Part shown: piece after piece, positions 46,155 to 55,263 of the stretch | Layout: the number at the start of each line of letters is the position of its first letter | Position numbering within the stretch: position 1 is the first letter of the stretch | NCBI RefSeq assembly: GCF_017599385.1 | Contig: NZ_JAGFPK010000002.1 | Span: forward strand, 558,001-622,000 | DNA: 64,000 bases | DNA from: Ciceribacter sp. L1K22 | GTDB taxonomy: Bacteria > Pseudomonadota > Alphaproteobacteria > Rhizobiales > Rhizobiaceae | Reading direction: 5' to 3' | Notes under the pieces: generated by a model | Database searches by the model: none | Seen by the model: the letters and a program-made list of their open reading frames with translations, nothing else | What the model was told of the DNA's origin: nothing | Program-made: the position numbers and the translations under genes

Positions 46155-46197
46155 GGGCCCCTCATGCGATCGCTACGCGACCGTCCCCGCCGGAGGG

Positions 46198-46226
46198 AAA
46201 AGACAAGGGCGGCTTTCGCCGCCCCT
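46198..46226 (-). terminator. Intrinsic terminator between symporter and DUF294 gene
   Basis: On the minus strand GGGCGGC and GCCGCCC pair around a GAAA loop, followed by TTGTCTTTTCC. It lies between two genes read in the same direction, so it may reduce read-through from the symporter into the DUF294 gene. The T tract is interrupted, so partial termination is likely. Confidence 0.7.
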
Positions 46227-46244
46227 GCCGATATTTGGATCGTC

Positions 46245-48011
46245 TCAGTGAGCGATCGCCGCACTTGCACCTCGCGGAACGCGGATCGATTCGACGAGGT
46301 CCTGAACTTCCTGCGGCGGCTCCGCAGTCATCATCGAGACTACGTAGGCGACGGCGAAGTTCAGCAGCGCGCCGATCGGACCGAAGGCGGTCGGCGGGAT
46401 GCCGAACAGGTAGTTCGCCGGCACATTCTCCATCATGTTCGTGCCGGCAATGAAGAACCAGCCGAGATACGTGAAGAGATAAAGGCAGGTAACCACCAGA
46501 CCGACGATCATGCCGAGCGTGGCGCCGGTCGAGTTGATGCGCTTCGAGAAGATGCCCATCATCAGTGCCGGGAAGATCGTCGCTGCAGCCAGACCAAAGG
46601 CGAGAGCCACCGTTTGTGCCGCAAATCCCGGAGGATTGAGGCCGAGCAGGGTAGCGACCAGGATCGCGCCTGCCATGGCCACGCGGGCGACCATCAGTTC
46701 GTTCTTTTCAGAAATGCCCGGAACCAGCCAGTCCTTGATAAGGTCGTGGCTGACGGCCGAGGAGATCGCGAGCAGAAGACCTGCTGCGGTCGACAGAGCC
46801 GCTGCGAGACCGCCGGCAGCGATCAGGGCGATGACCCAGCCCGGAAGCTGTGCGATTTCCGGATTGGCGAGAACGAGGATGTCGTTGTTGATGGTAAGCT
46901 CGTTACCAGCCCAGCCCCGCTCCGTCGCTGTCGTGGCGAACGAGTCGGCCTTATCGTTGTAGTACTGGATGCGGCCGTCGCCGTTCTTGTCCTCGAACTT
47001 CAGGAGACCGGTAACTTCCCAATTCTTCATCCAATCCGGACGCTCTTCATAGAGAACCGCATCCTGGCTGGTGCCGTTGGGGAAGATCGTGTCGATGATG
47101 TTGAGGCGCGCCATCGCACCCACGGCCGGAGCGGTGAGATAGAGAAGCGCGATGAACACCAGGGCCCAACCGGCGGACCAACGGGCGTCGGCCACCTTCG
47201 GAACGGTGAAGAAGCGGATGATCACGTGCGGAAGACCCGCGGTACCAATCATCAGCGACAGCGTGAAGAGCGTCATGTTGAGCATGGAGCCCTGCGCCGT
47301 ATAGGCATTGAAGCCGAGGTCGGTCACCACCTGGTCGAGCTTCGTCAGCAGCGGAACACCGGCTTCGGCATGAGTCGAGAACAGACCCAGCGGCGGAAGC
47401 GGATTTCCGGTGAGCTGCAGCGAGATGAAGATCGCCGGAATGGTATAAGCGATGATGAGAACGACGTACTGTGCAACCTGGGTATAGGTGATGCCCTTCA
47501 TACCGCCGAGAACGGCGTAGGCGAACACCACGGCTGCCGCGATCCAGAGGCCGGTCGAGACTTCGACTTCGAGGAAGCGCGAGAAGGCCACGCCGGCACC
47601 GGTCATCTGACCGATAACGTAGGTGACCGAGATGATGATCAGGCAGACCACCGCGACCAGCCGGGCAGACTGGCTGTAGAAGCGGTCGCCGATGAACTGC
47701 GGAACGGTGAACTTGCCGAACTTGCGCAGATATGGAGCGAGGAGCAGGGCCAGCAGAACGTAGCCGCCTGTCCAGCCCATCAGATAGGTGGAGTTGCCGT
47801 AACCCACGGCGGCGATGAGGCCGGCCATGGAAATGAACGATGCCGCGGACATCCAGTCGGCGGCGGTGGCCATGCCGTTCAGGACAGGATGAACACCGCG
47901 GTTTGCCGCATAGAACTCCGCCGTGGAACCGGCCCGGCTCCAGATGGCGATGCCGATGTAGAGCGCGAACGACGCGCCCACAATCAGCAGATTAAGCGTA
48001 TACTGATCCAT
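46245..48011 (-). CDS. Sodium/solute symporter, VC_2705 family (acetate/pyruvate-type uptake)
   Basis: This 588-residue protein has about 13 membrane segments of the SSS family. NRGVHPVLNGMATAADWMSAAS, FVPQFIGDRF-like KFTVPQFIGDRF and ITVTYVIGQM-like segments match VC_2705-type transporters, which take up acetate or other small carboxylates. A soluble loop around residues 320-360 has DKNGDGRI, resembling an EF-hand calcium loop. The transporter works with the DUF4212 subunit encoded next upstream. Exact substrate unknown. Confidence 0.88.
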   Translation of the reverse strand: MDQYTLNLLIVGASFALYIGIAIWSRAGSTAEFYAANRGVHPVLNGMATAADWMSAASFISMAGLIAAVGYGNSTYLMGWTGGYVLLALLLAPYLRKFGKFTVPQFIGDRFYSQSARLVAVVCLIIISVTYVIGQMTGAGVAFSRFLEVEVSTGLWIAAAVVFAYAVLGGMKGITYTQVAQYVVLIIAYTIPAIFISLQLTGNPLPPLGLFSTHAEAGVPLLTKLDQVVTDLGFNAYTAQGSMLNMTLFTLSLMIGTAGLPHVIIRFFTVPKVADARWSAGWALVFIALLYLTAPAVGAMARLNIIDTIFPNGTSQDAVLYEERPDWMKNWEVTGLLKFEDKNGDGRIQYYNDKADSFATTATERGWAGNELTINNDILVLANPEIAQLPGWVIALIAAGGLAAALSTAAGLLLAISSAVSHDLIKDWLVPGISEKNELMVARVAMAGAILVATLLGLNPPGFAAQTVALAFGLAAATIFPALMMGIFSKRINSTGATLGMIVGLVVTCLYLFTYLGWFFIAGTNMMENVPANYLFGIPPTAFGPIGALLNFAVAYVVSMMTAEPPQEVQDLVESIRVPRGASAAIAH

Positions 48012-48020
48012 GTTCGTGCC

Positions 48021-48281
48021 TCACTCCTCGTCGACGCCGTATTCGCGGTCGATCTTGTTCATGTAATTCGCGTAAACGAAGATCAGCGCAATAAAGACCA
48101 AGATCGATCCTTGCTGCGCAAACCAGAATCCAAGATCGGTCCCACCGACCGGAATGCCCGACAGCATGGGACGCAAAAGTATGCCGAAGCCATAAGAAAC
48201 GACTGCCCAGATCACCAACGAAATGTAGATGATGCGTTTGTTGGCAGCCCAATAGGCATTGGACGAAGACTTGTCCGCCAT
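48021..48281 (-). CDS. DUF4212 small subunit of the sodium/solute symporter
   Basis: The 86-residue protein has two membrane helices (about 18-38 and 52-70) and a short acidic tail. DUF4212 proteins precede VC_2705-type symporters in many Proteobacteria and are thought to be accessory subunits. I chose ATG at 48281 with AAGGGAG upstream; the reading frame is open to 48344 but lacks a good site. Nine bases separate it from the symporter gene. Confidence 0.88.
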   Translation of the reverse strand: MADKSSSNAYWAANKRIIYISLVIWAVVSYGFGILLRPMLSGIPVGGTDLGFWFAQQGSILVFIALIFVYANYMNKIDREYGVDEE

Positions 48282-49252
48282 GTGCAACTCCCTTTTTTCC
48301 TCCAAAACCGGCGCATCAAATCGAAGCACCGTCCCCTTCCACACACCGGCTGCCCTTATTGCTGATCCTCGACAGCAGGCGGCGATATTGGAATTTCAAC
48401 TCTTAAAGAAGGAAATTTCGGGCGTACACCCTTGCCTTGGTATTAGACGGGAGTGGCTTGACGAACGCCATTTCCTTTTGAGTCGGCAACATGCGCAGCC
48501 AGCAGCTTGTGGGCCGTCAGGCTTCCGAGATGCGATGGAGTTGGTGTTGCGCCGATCGTCAGGGCGAGCGGAAGGGTGGAGGAGCGCACCGGGGGGCAGG
48601 CGCGCTCCTCCCACGGCACCGTGGTATCAAACGCCGTCTGGCATGGGGGGCAAAGACGGCATTGCACGGCACCGTGACGGCCTTCCCGAAGGAAGGCCGA
48701 TGGGAAATCCGAAAAGGCTGGATAACTCCCCGACGCGCGGGAGCGCCCGGACGGAGAGGGAACGGGAGATGTGGAGGATGGAGCAGCGGGGCGAATGCGC
48801 GATACCCGCATCCGGACGGATGCTCGGCCCGCAAAAAGCCAGTGATCCCGCGCTTTGCGCAGGTCTAACCATGCACGTCATGTGCGCTTCAGTCCTCATC
48901 TTTCAGTTCCACGCGACATCATCCGCGGGCTCCCCAAACCGGGGACGACCCAGCGATAATTGGCAAAACTAAAGGATTTCCTAATCGCGTGAGCGCTCAA
49001 AACGGTCCGGCAGTTAATTCCGGGTTAAGCCGGTTTGCCACCCGGCGCGATGCTCGCCCGTTAACTCCGGATAAAGGCCTCTCCTGCAGGACGACCTGTG
49101 CCAAAACGGGACTCTTGTATGGTCCGACGCCTGTGAAGAAACCACGGAGTGGTTGCAAACACCGCCGTCTCGGAGAGTCCCGGAGCAAGTTTCGCCACCT
49201 GAGTGACGGCATCCGGCCATATGTGGATATGGCGGCAATCCGCAGAAATGGG
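48282..49252. other. About 1 kb of hairpin-rich non-coding DNA
   Basis: No credible gene is seen on either strand. Hairpins are dense: GGAGGAGCGC at 48578-48587 with GCGCTCCTCC at 48602-48611; GGCCTTCC-CGAA-GGAAGGCC at 48679-48698. The 12-base dyad CACGGCACCGTG occurs twice, at 48612-48623 and 48665-48676. GTTAATTCCGG (49013-49023) recurs as GTTAACTCCGG (49060-49070). It could contain the symporter promoter, a small RNA, or an intergenic repeat element. Confidence 0.5.
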
Positions 49253-49284
49253 AAAAGCCGACCCTGTTTTTCGGAGGGCCGGCC
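49253..49284 (-). terminator. Terminator after putA
   Basis: On the minus strand GCCGGCCCT pairs with AGGGTCGGC (one G-U pair) around a loop of nine bases, followed by TTTT. It lies 38 bases after the putA stop codon. The opposite orientation has a run of T in the loop only. Confidence 0.75.
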
Positions 49285-49321
49285 TGGATTTGTTTTGATG
49301 TGGGCTTCTGGCGCCGCGAAG

Positions 49322-52300
49322 CTATCCGATCGTCATCAAGCTGGCATTGCCGCCGGCCGCCGCCGTGTTGATGGAGACGGAGACTTCTTCGAGAAGCCAG
49401 TTCAGGCAGTACGCATCCGTACGACCTGCGGCATCGCCACTAGCCGCCTGCGTCAGCACGAGCGGTCCTTCCAGGGCTGCGATCTTTGCCTGAACGGCGA
49501 GTACCCTTTCGGAGTCACCTTCTACGAGAGCGCCGGCAAACGGACCATCCTTCGCCCAGTCCGACGACCACGACAACCGCGCCACCACCGAGGCCGGCAG
49601 ACCGGCAAGAGTGTCCCGCAATCCCGAACCCGCATCTACGACGGCGAAATTCCCCGTTGCAAGCACGGAACCGATTTGACCGATCAACCCTTTCTCGCTC
49701 TGCGGCACAAGAAGAATACGCCCGCGCGGGTGAAGGCTGTAGAGATTGGCCTCGCCGACGGGACCCGGCAATTGCGTCTCAAGTCCCAGGGCAGCCTCGC
49801 CCCCTTTGTCCCGCGCGATTGCCGCCTCCCCTGTACGCCCTGTCTCTTCGAGCCAGCGGGCGAAGTCGACCAGCGCCGGATCGATAGCGTTCGAGCCGTG
49901 GCGGGGCGGAACGGGCGGAGTTTCCACAAGTCGGCCAATGTATAGCGGCCCGCCGGCCTTTGGGCCCGTACCCGAGAGACCCCGGCCGCCGAATGGCTGC
50001 ACGCCGACAACCGCGCCGATGATGTTGCGGTTGACATAAAGGTTGCCGGCCTTCACGCGCGACGTCACGTGGGCGATGGTCTCGTCGAGCCGCGTATGCA
50101 GACCGAACGTCAACCCATAGCCGGTGGCATTGATGTCATCGATCAGCCGCTCGAGATCGGCACGCCGGTAACGGATGACATGCAGGACCGGCCCGAAGAC
50201 TTCGCGTTGAAGATCCTTCATCGACTGAAGTTCGATAATCGTCGGTGCCACGAAGGTTCCTGCATCGGTTTCGGGAGGCATCCCGATCTGCTCGACCTTG
50301 CGGCCGTTGGCGCGCATGCTGTCGATGTGGCGTTCGATGTTTGCCTTCGCCTCCGCGGTAATGACCGGACCAATATCCACGCTAAGGCGGTCCGTACGGC
50401 CGATGCGCAATTCGTGCAATGCACCCTTCAGCATGGCCAATATCCGGTCGGCAACATCTTCCTGGAGGCAAAGCACGCGAAGCGCTGAACACCGCTGTCC
50501 GGCACTGTCGAAAGCCGAAGCAATAACGTCCGCCACAACCTGTTCGGCAAGGGCCGAGGAGTCGACGACCATCGCATTCTGTCCGCCGGTCTCGGCGATC
50601 AGCGGGATAGGCCGGCCATTCGCCAGCGTCCGGACCGACAATTGCTTCTGGATCAGGCGTGCTACCTCAGTCGACCCCGTGAACATCACTCCGGCCGTCT
50701 TGGGCGAACCGACCAGCGTCGCGCCGGTGCGGCCGTCTCCGGGCAGGAACTGCAGGGCACCCGCCGGGATCCCCGCCGCGTGCAAGAGGCGCACGGCCTC
50801 CGCAGCGATCAGTGGCGTTTCCTCGGCCGGCTTCGCCAGCACCGGATTGCCGGCGACGAGCGCTGCGGCGATCTGGCCGGTAAAGATAGCCAGCGGGAAA
50901 TTCCAGGGACTGATGCACACGACGGGTCCAAGCGCCCGGTGCGCCGGCCCCAGCGTGCGCCGTGCCTGTTCGGCATAGTAACGCAGGAAATCGATCGCCT
51001 CACGAACCTCCGCGATGGCATTGGGCAAAGACTTGCCGGCTTCACGCACGATAAGTCCCAGGAGGATCGGCATGCGATGCTGCATCGCATCGGCGGCTCG
51101 ATCAAGCATTGCCGCACGTTCCGCGGGCGCTACGAGGCTCCATTCGCTTGCGGCATCGGCGGCCAGATCCATGGCGCGAAGCGCATCTGCTTCAGACGGT
51201 TCAAGCACCTCGCCGACAATATCGTTGTGGTCTGCCGGATTGAGAACGTTCCGCACCTCCCCGCCGGTGTGACCGGTCGCCAGCAGCGGCTCGGCCTTCC
51301 AGATCATGGAAGCGCTCTCCATCAGTGCCGTAGACAGTGCGGCGAGCGTCGCCTCGTTCGACAGATCGAGACCGGCCGAATTCGTCCTGCCCTTGCCGAA
51401 AATCTCCTCCGGCAGCGCGATCAGGTCATGTTTGGCGCCGGGTTGAGCGTGGGCGCGGACGACATCCACGGGATCGGCGACGAGTTCATCCACGGAGACC
51501 TTGGGATCGGCGATACGATTGACGAAGGACGAGTTCGCACCGTTTTCGAGGAGGCGACGCACGAGATAGGCAAGCAACGTCTCGTGCGTACCGACAGGTG
51601 CGTAGATACGGCACGGCCGTGCGAGCTTCTCCGCGCCGACCACTTCTTCATAAAGGGGCTCACCCATGCCATGCAGGCACTGGAATTCGTAGTCGCCCAC
51701 TGTGAACGCGGGACCGGCAAGATGATAAATCGCGGCCAGCGTCTGGGCATTGTGGCTGGCAAATTGCGGGAAGATGACATCCCGCGCGGCAAGCAGCTTT
51801 CGGGCGCAGGCGATGTACGAGACGTCCGTGTGGACTTTGCGCGTGAAGACAGGAAAATCCTCAAGCCCATCGAGCTGCGCCCGCTTGATCTCTGCGTCCC
51901 AGTAGGCGCCCTTCACCAGTCGCACCATGATGCGTCGATCGGATCGACGAGCCAGGTCTATGATGTAGTCGAGCACGAACGGGCAGCGCTTGCCGTAAGC
52001 CTGTACCACGAAGCCAAGCCCGTTCCAGCCCTTCAGATCATTATCGAGGCTCAGATCCTCCAGCAGATCCAGCGACAGCTCCAGCCGATCGGCCTCCTCG
52101 GCATCGATGTTGAGGCCGATGTCGTACCCCTTTGCGATCGCCGCCAGCGCCTTCACCTTGGGCAAAAGCTCGCCCATGACGCGACCAACCTGCGCGCGGC
52201 TGTAGCGTGGATGCAGCGCGGAAAGCTTGATGGAGATGCCTGGCCCTTCATAGATGCCGCGTCCTCCTGACGCCTTGCCAATGGCGTGAATGGCCGTCTC

Positions 52301-53023
52301 GTAATCGCGGTAGTACCGTTCAGCATCTTCCGCCGTGGTCGCCGCCTCGCCCAGCATGTCGTAGGAATAGCGGAAGCCCTTGTCTTCCATCTCGCGGGAG
52401 CGCCGCAGCGCTTCATCGATCGTTTCCCCCGTGACGAACTGTTCACCCATCATCCGCATCGCCATATCGACGCCGCGGCGGATAACAGGTTCGCCGCACC
52501 GGGCGATCAGGCGCGTGAGAGCAGCCGACAGGCTGCGGTCATTGACCGTCGCGGTGAGCTTGCCGGTAACGACAAGCCCCCAAGTGGCGGCATTCACGAA
52601 GAGCGAGCGTCCGCCGCCGAGATGTGACTTCCAATCGCCTTCGGAGATTTTGTCGCGGATCAGCGCGTCGCGCGTGGCATTGTCGGGAATGCGCAGCAAG
52701 GCTTCCGCAAGACACATCAGAGCCACGCCCTCCTGGCTCGACAGCGAATATTCGTGCACCAGCCCCTCGACACCCGAACCTCTGTGTTTCGCTCTCAGCG
52801 CCTGTATAAACTGACGGGCGGTCTGGGCGATTTCACCCTTCATCCCGGCATCGATGGTTGCTGCAGCGAGAAGCGGCGCCATGCACTCAGCCTCCGGCTT
52901 GCGGTAGGCCATGGTGATCGTTCGCCGCAATTCGCTTTGCGGCCCGACCGGCGGCGCGAATTCGGCAAAGGGCGCTTCGTTGAGCGTTATCGTGTCGGAA
53001 GAGCGAGCGGCGTCAGCGGTCAT
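49322..53023 (-). CDS. putA: Bifunctional proline dehydrogenase / L-glutamate gamma-semialdehyde dehydrogenase
   Basis: The 1233-residue enzyme oxidises proline to glutamate in two steps. The proline dehydrogenase barrel covers about 150-480 (SIKLSALHPRY, RLVKGAYWD, FASHNAQT, EFQCLHGMGEPLY). The aldehyde dehydrogenase domain is about 530-1010 (SPWNFPLAIFTG, FTGSTEVA, AETGGQNAM, SAGQRCSALRVL with the catalytic cysteine). A C-terminal domain of about 200 residues follows. There is no N-terminal ribbon-helix-helix, so it is not an autogenous repressor; control is expected from PutR. ATG at 53023 follows AGGTGA. Confidence 0.96.
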   Translation of the reverse strand: MTADAARSSDTITLNEAPFAEFAPPVGPQSELRRTITMAYRKPEAECMAPLLAAATIDAGMKGEIAQTARQFIQALRAKHRGSGVEGLVHEYSLSSQEGVALMCLAEALLRIPDNATRDALIRDKISEGDWKSHLGGGRSLFVNAATWGLVVTGKLTATVNDRSLSAALTRLIARCGEPVIRRGVDMAMRMMGEQFVTGETIDEALRRSREMEDKGFRYSYDMLGEAATTAEDAERYYRDYETAIHAIGKASGGRGIYEGPGISIKLSALHPRYSRAQVGRVMGELLPKVKALAAIAKGYDIGLNIDAEEADRLELSLDLLEDLSLDNDLKGWNGLGFVVQAYGKRCPFVLDYIIDLARRSDRRIMVRLVKGAYWDAEIKRAQLDGLEDFPVFTRKVHTDVSYIACARKLLAARDVIFPQFASHNAQTLAAIYHLAGPAFTVGDYEFQCLHGMGEPLYEEVVGAEKLARPCRIYAPVGTHETLLAYLVRRLLENGANSSFVNRIADPKVSVDELVADPVDVVRAHAQPGAKHDLIALPEEIFGKGRTNSAGLDLSNEATLAALSTALMESASMIWKAEPLLATGHTGGEVRNVLNPADHNDIVGEVLEPSEADALRAMDLAADAASEWSLVAPAERAAMLDRAADAMQHRMPILLGLIVREAGKSLPNAIAEVREAIDFLRYYAEQARRTLGPAHRALGPVVCISPWNFPLAIFTGQIAAALVAGNPVLAKPAEETPLIAAEAVRLLHAAGIPAGALQFLPGDGRTGATLVGSPKTAGVMFTGSTEVARLIQKQLSVRTLANGRPIPLIAETGGQNAMVVDSSALAEQVVADVIASAFDSAGQRCSALRVLCLQEDVADRILAMLKGALHELRIGRTDRLSVDIGPVITAEAKANIERHIDSMRANGRKVEQIGMPPETDAGTFVAPTIIELQSMKDLQREVFGPVLHVIRYRRADLERLIDDINATGYGLTFGLHTRLDETIAHVTSRVKAGNLYVNRNIIGAVVGVQPFGGRGLSGTGPKAGGPLYIGRLVETPPVPPRHGSNAIDPALVDFARWLEETGRTGEAAIARDKGGEAALGLETQLPGPVGEANLYSLHPRGRILLVPQSEKGLIGQIGSVLATGNFAVVDAGSGLRDTLAGLPASVVARLSWSSDWAKDGPFAGALVEGDSERVLAVQAKIAALEGPLVLTQAASGDAAGRTDAYCLNWLLEEVSVSINTAAAGGNASLMTIG

Positions 53024-53163
53024 ATCGTCACCTGAGTGGAGGAAGCGCCCGTGCGGGCGGATCGGACTAATCATACCGTGGAACAGCGAAAGTTTCCGAC
53101 TTGATTTGACAGCAAATTAAGGTGAACTGAATGGAAAATTAGCAAAATGAAGGAAAAGCGACC
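53024..53163. promoter_or_regulatory. Divergent putA-putR promoter region
   Basis: The 140 bases between the starts are AT-rich in the middle. A short dyad CGCCCG-TG-CGGGCG lies at 53046-53059 near the putA start. TTGACA at 53106-53111 could be the putR -35, with no good -10. TATGAT on the minus strand near 53071-53076 could be the putA -10. Sites for the Lrp-type PutR are expected here, but I cannot define them. Confidence 0.45.
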
Positions 53164-53631
53164 ATGGAACCGCTTCACGACAGTGAACTTGACCAGTTTG
53201 ATTTGAGAATCCTCGAAATCCTTCGGCATGAAGGCCGTATTTCAGTGACCGAACTTGCGTCCCGTGTCGGTCTGTCCAAGACGCCATGCCAGGTCAGAAT
53301 GAAGCGGTTGATCGACACCGGCTATATCGAGGGCTTCAAGGCTATCCTGAACCCTCAGAAGCTTGGCCTCGACCACGTTGCTTTCGCCGAGGTGAAACTC
53401 TCGGACACGCGTGAGGAAGCATTGAATGCATTCAACGCGGCTGTCAGGAAGATTCCCGAGGTTGAGGAGTGCCACATGATCGCCGGCCGCTTCGATTATC
53501 TCCTCAAGGTACGAACGCCCAACATACGCCGTTACCGTCATGTGTTGGGCGAAAAGATTTCAAGCCTGCCCTTCGTCGCCAACACTTCGACAAATGTAGT
53601 GATGCAGTCGATCAAAGAGAACTGGAATTAG
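53164..53631 (+). CDS. putR: Lrp/AsnC-family regulator of proline catabolism
   Basis: The 155-residue regulator has an N-terminal helix-turn-helix (ISVTELASRVGLSKTPCQVR, about 25-45) and a C-terminal RAM effector domain (about 70-150). It is divergent from putA, with 140 bases between. In Agrobacterium and related rhizobia PutR is an Lrp-type activator of putA responding to proline. The same role is inferred by position and family. Confidence 0.92.
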   Translation: MEPLHDSELDQFDLRILEILRHEGRISVTELASRVGLSKTPCQVRMKRLIDTGYIEGFKAILNPQKLGLDHVAFAEVKLSDTREEALNAFNAAVRKIPEVEECHMIAGRFDYLLKVRTPNIRRYRHVLGEKISSLPFVANTSTNVVMQSIKENWN

Positions 53632-53660
53632 GGATTTCTTTGCGGCGGTATGCAACCGGA

Positions 53661-54431
53661 CTACCGCAACAATCCCTGACCGCCATCGACCCAGATAGGG
53701 GAACCAGTCACATGGCGGGACGCATCGGACGCGAGAAATGAAACCACTTCGCCGACGTCCTCTGCCTTCGCCGGAACGCCATCAGTTAACGGAATATCGC
53801 CTTCCGGCCATTCGACGGGGATTGCCGTTTCATCCTCATGGCGCCTCGACGTGTTGTCGTCGATGTCCGTCTCCACTGCGCCGGGGCATACCGCGTTGAT
53901 GCGAATCCGGTGGCGGCCGAGCTCGAGGGCCAATTGCTGCACCATTGCCACCTGCGCCGCCTTGGTCGCGGAATAGGCGGTGGCGCCGGGAGAGGTGAAG
54001 GTGCGGGTACCGTTGATCGAAGAGATGACGATGATGGATCCGCCTTGGCGTTTGAGCAGCGGAACGGTGAGGTGAACGGTCAGAAAGGTTCCCCGCAGGT
54101 TGACGGCGATCGTCTTGTCCCATTCGTCCGGCTTGAGATCGTCAATCGGAGCCCACACACCGTTGATGCCGCCGCTGGCCACCACGACGTCCAGTCTTCC
54201 GAACCGCTCTTCCAGATCGTTAAGCGCGCCCCGCATCTGGTCCTCATCCGAGATATCCGCTCCCAGCGCCATGGCGTCCCCACCCGCTGCCTTTATCTCG
54301 GCGACCGCACGCTGGTTTTCGGAATCCGTTCGCCCAAGAATCGCGACGGCATAACCCGCCTTCGACAACGCGAATGCCGATGCCTTGCCGATCCCCGACG
54401 CACCGCCTGTCACCAATGCCACTTTCGCCAT
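53661..54431 (-). CDS. Short-chain dehydrogenase/reductase (SDR)
   Basis: The 256-residue classical SDR has TGGASGIGK for NAD(P) binding, the active-site serine in VISSINGTR, the YSATK motif with catalytic tyrosine and lysine, and PGAVETD. The tail VDGGQGLLR is typical. ATG at 54431 follows GGGAGG; an in-frame start further upstream would add an unrelated leader of about 119 residues. Substrate unknown. It is convergent with putR, 30 bases away. Confidence 0.92.
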   Translation of the reverse strand: MAKVALVTGGASGIGKASAFALSKAGYAVAILGRTDSENQRAVAEIKAAGGDAMALGADISDEDQMRGALNDLEERFGRLDVVVASGGINGVWAPIDDLKPDEWDKTIAVNLRGTFLTVHLTVPLLKRQGGSIIVISSINGTRTFTSPGATAYSATKAAQVAMVQQLALELGRHRIRINAVCPGAVETDIDDNTSRRHEDETAIPVEWPEGDIPLTDGVPAKAEDVGEVVSFLASDASRHVTGSPIWVDGGQGLLR

Positions 54432-54602
54432 CTGACGCCTCCCGAGATGATCTGACCGGCAACACCCGGTCCTCTCCTCCAGAACGCCGCTTGCGTCAAA
54501 ACGATCCCGTGCGGTCGATGCGGACCAGTCAATTGTGACAGTCCACGAAACTTTGCCGCCTCCCTTCCGTTGTCCAGTAAGCACCTTGGTGGAGGAAGCA
54601 AA

Positions 54603-54854
54603 ATGAAGACTGCGGTTGAAGAGCTGGAAGGCAGGTTGAATGCGCAGCGCGAGGTTCTGATTTCGCTGCTGGCAATGATCATGAAGGACCGGCCGCCACC
54701 GGACCTGCGCTGGCTGGAAGACGATGCCGTTCCCCGCAACGGGGAGGAAGATCCGGGCGTTGTGCCGTCGGTCGCTTTTGCAACCCACGGAGCAATGGCC
54801 ACCGAGATGAGAGCAATTCTGGATGCCGCGCGCTCACGCGCCAATGCAGGATGA
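54603..54854 (+). CDS. Small hypothetical protein, 83 residues
   Basis: ATG at 54603 follows GTGGAGG. The product is soluble and mixed-charge, beginning KTAVEELEGRLNAQREVLISLL, a likely amphipathic helix or coiled coil at the N-terminus, followed by a proline-rich part DRPPPDLRWLED. I do not recognise a family. It is divergent from the SDR gene and 61 bases upstream of the next small gene. Confidence 0.65.
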   Translation: MKTAVEELEGRLNAQREVLISLLAMIMKDRPPPDLRWLEDDAVPRNGEEDPGVVPSVAFATHGAMATEMRAILDAARSRANAG

Positions 54855-54915
54855 TCATCCGAGCCATGGGACTGCGTGGAAGTAATCCCACTATGCGCAA
54901 GAAAGGAGAAAACCG

Positions 54916-55245
54916 ATGACGATTTCAGAGCGAAGCCGGAAACTGCTCGCTGCGGCCGGAACGGTTGCCCTCGCCGCCTTTCCGGTTCACACCACGTGGG
55001 CACAGGAAAACGCTGATACGCCTGATACAGCCACTGAGACTCGGCAGCCTGCAGATACGTGCACGATCACACCCGACAGTGAGGAGAAGGTCGAGACGGA
55101 TACCACGCAACTCTCCGAGACGCTGGACGAGTGCGGAAGTGTGCTGGAACCGCCGACCGTTGGTGATCAGGAACTCGTCGAACCCGCTCCGCCAGTCGGC
55201 GAGACGCCGGTCATCGAACCCGATGAACTGCCCGCGAACCCCTGA
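54916..55245 (+). CDS. Small secreted acidic protein of unknown function
   Basis: The 109-residue protein starts with a signal peptide (basic N-terminus, hydrophobic core, cleavage near TWAQE at about residue 30). The mature part is acidic and rich in T, P and E, with two cysteines (TCTI and DECGS) that could form one disulfide. Low complexity and P/E repeats suggest an unstructured periplasmic protein. ATG at 54916 follows AAAGGAG. It ends 18 bases before the convergent rmlA. Confidence 0.7.
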   Translation: MTISERSRKLLAAAGTVALAAFPVHTTWAQENADTPDTATETRQPADTCTITPDSEEKVETDTTQLSETLDECGSVLEPPTVGDQELVEPAPPVGETPVIEPDELPANP

Positions 55246-55263
55246 TGCTTGGGCCTTGTCTCT

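Noticed and set aside
45933..48365. 810-codon rightward frame over the DUF294 gene, symporter and DUF4212 genes
   Set aside because: The opposite strand carries well-recognised genes; this frame is R/H/D-rich with no motifs.
48989..49945. 318-codon frame starting in the non-coding region and running antisense into putA
   Set aside because: The second half is a putA shadow and the first half is low-quality sequence with no conserved motif.
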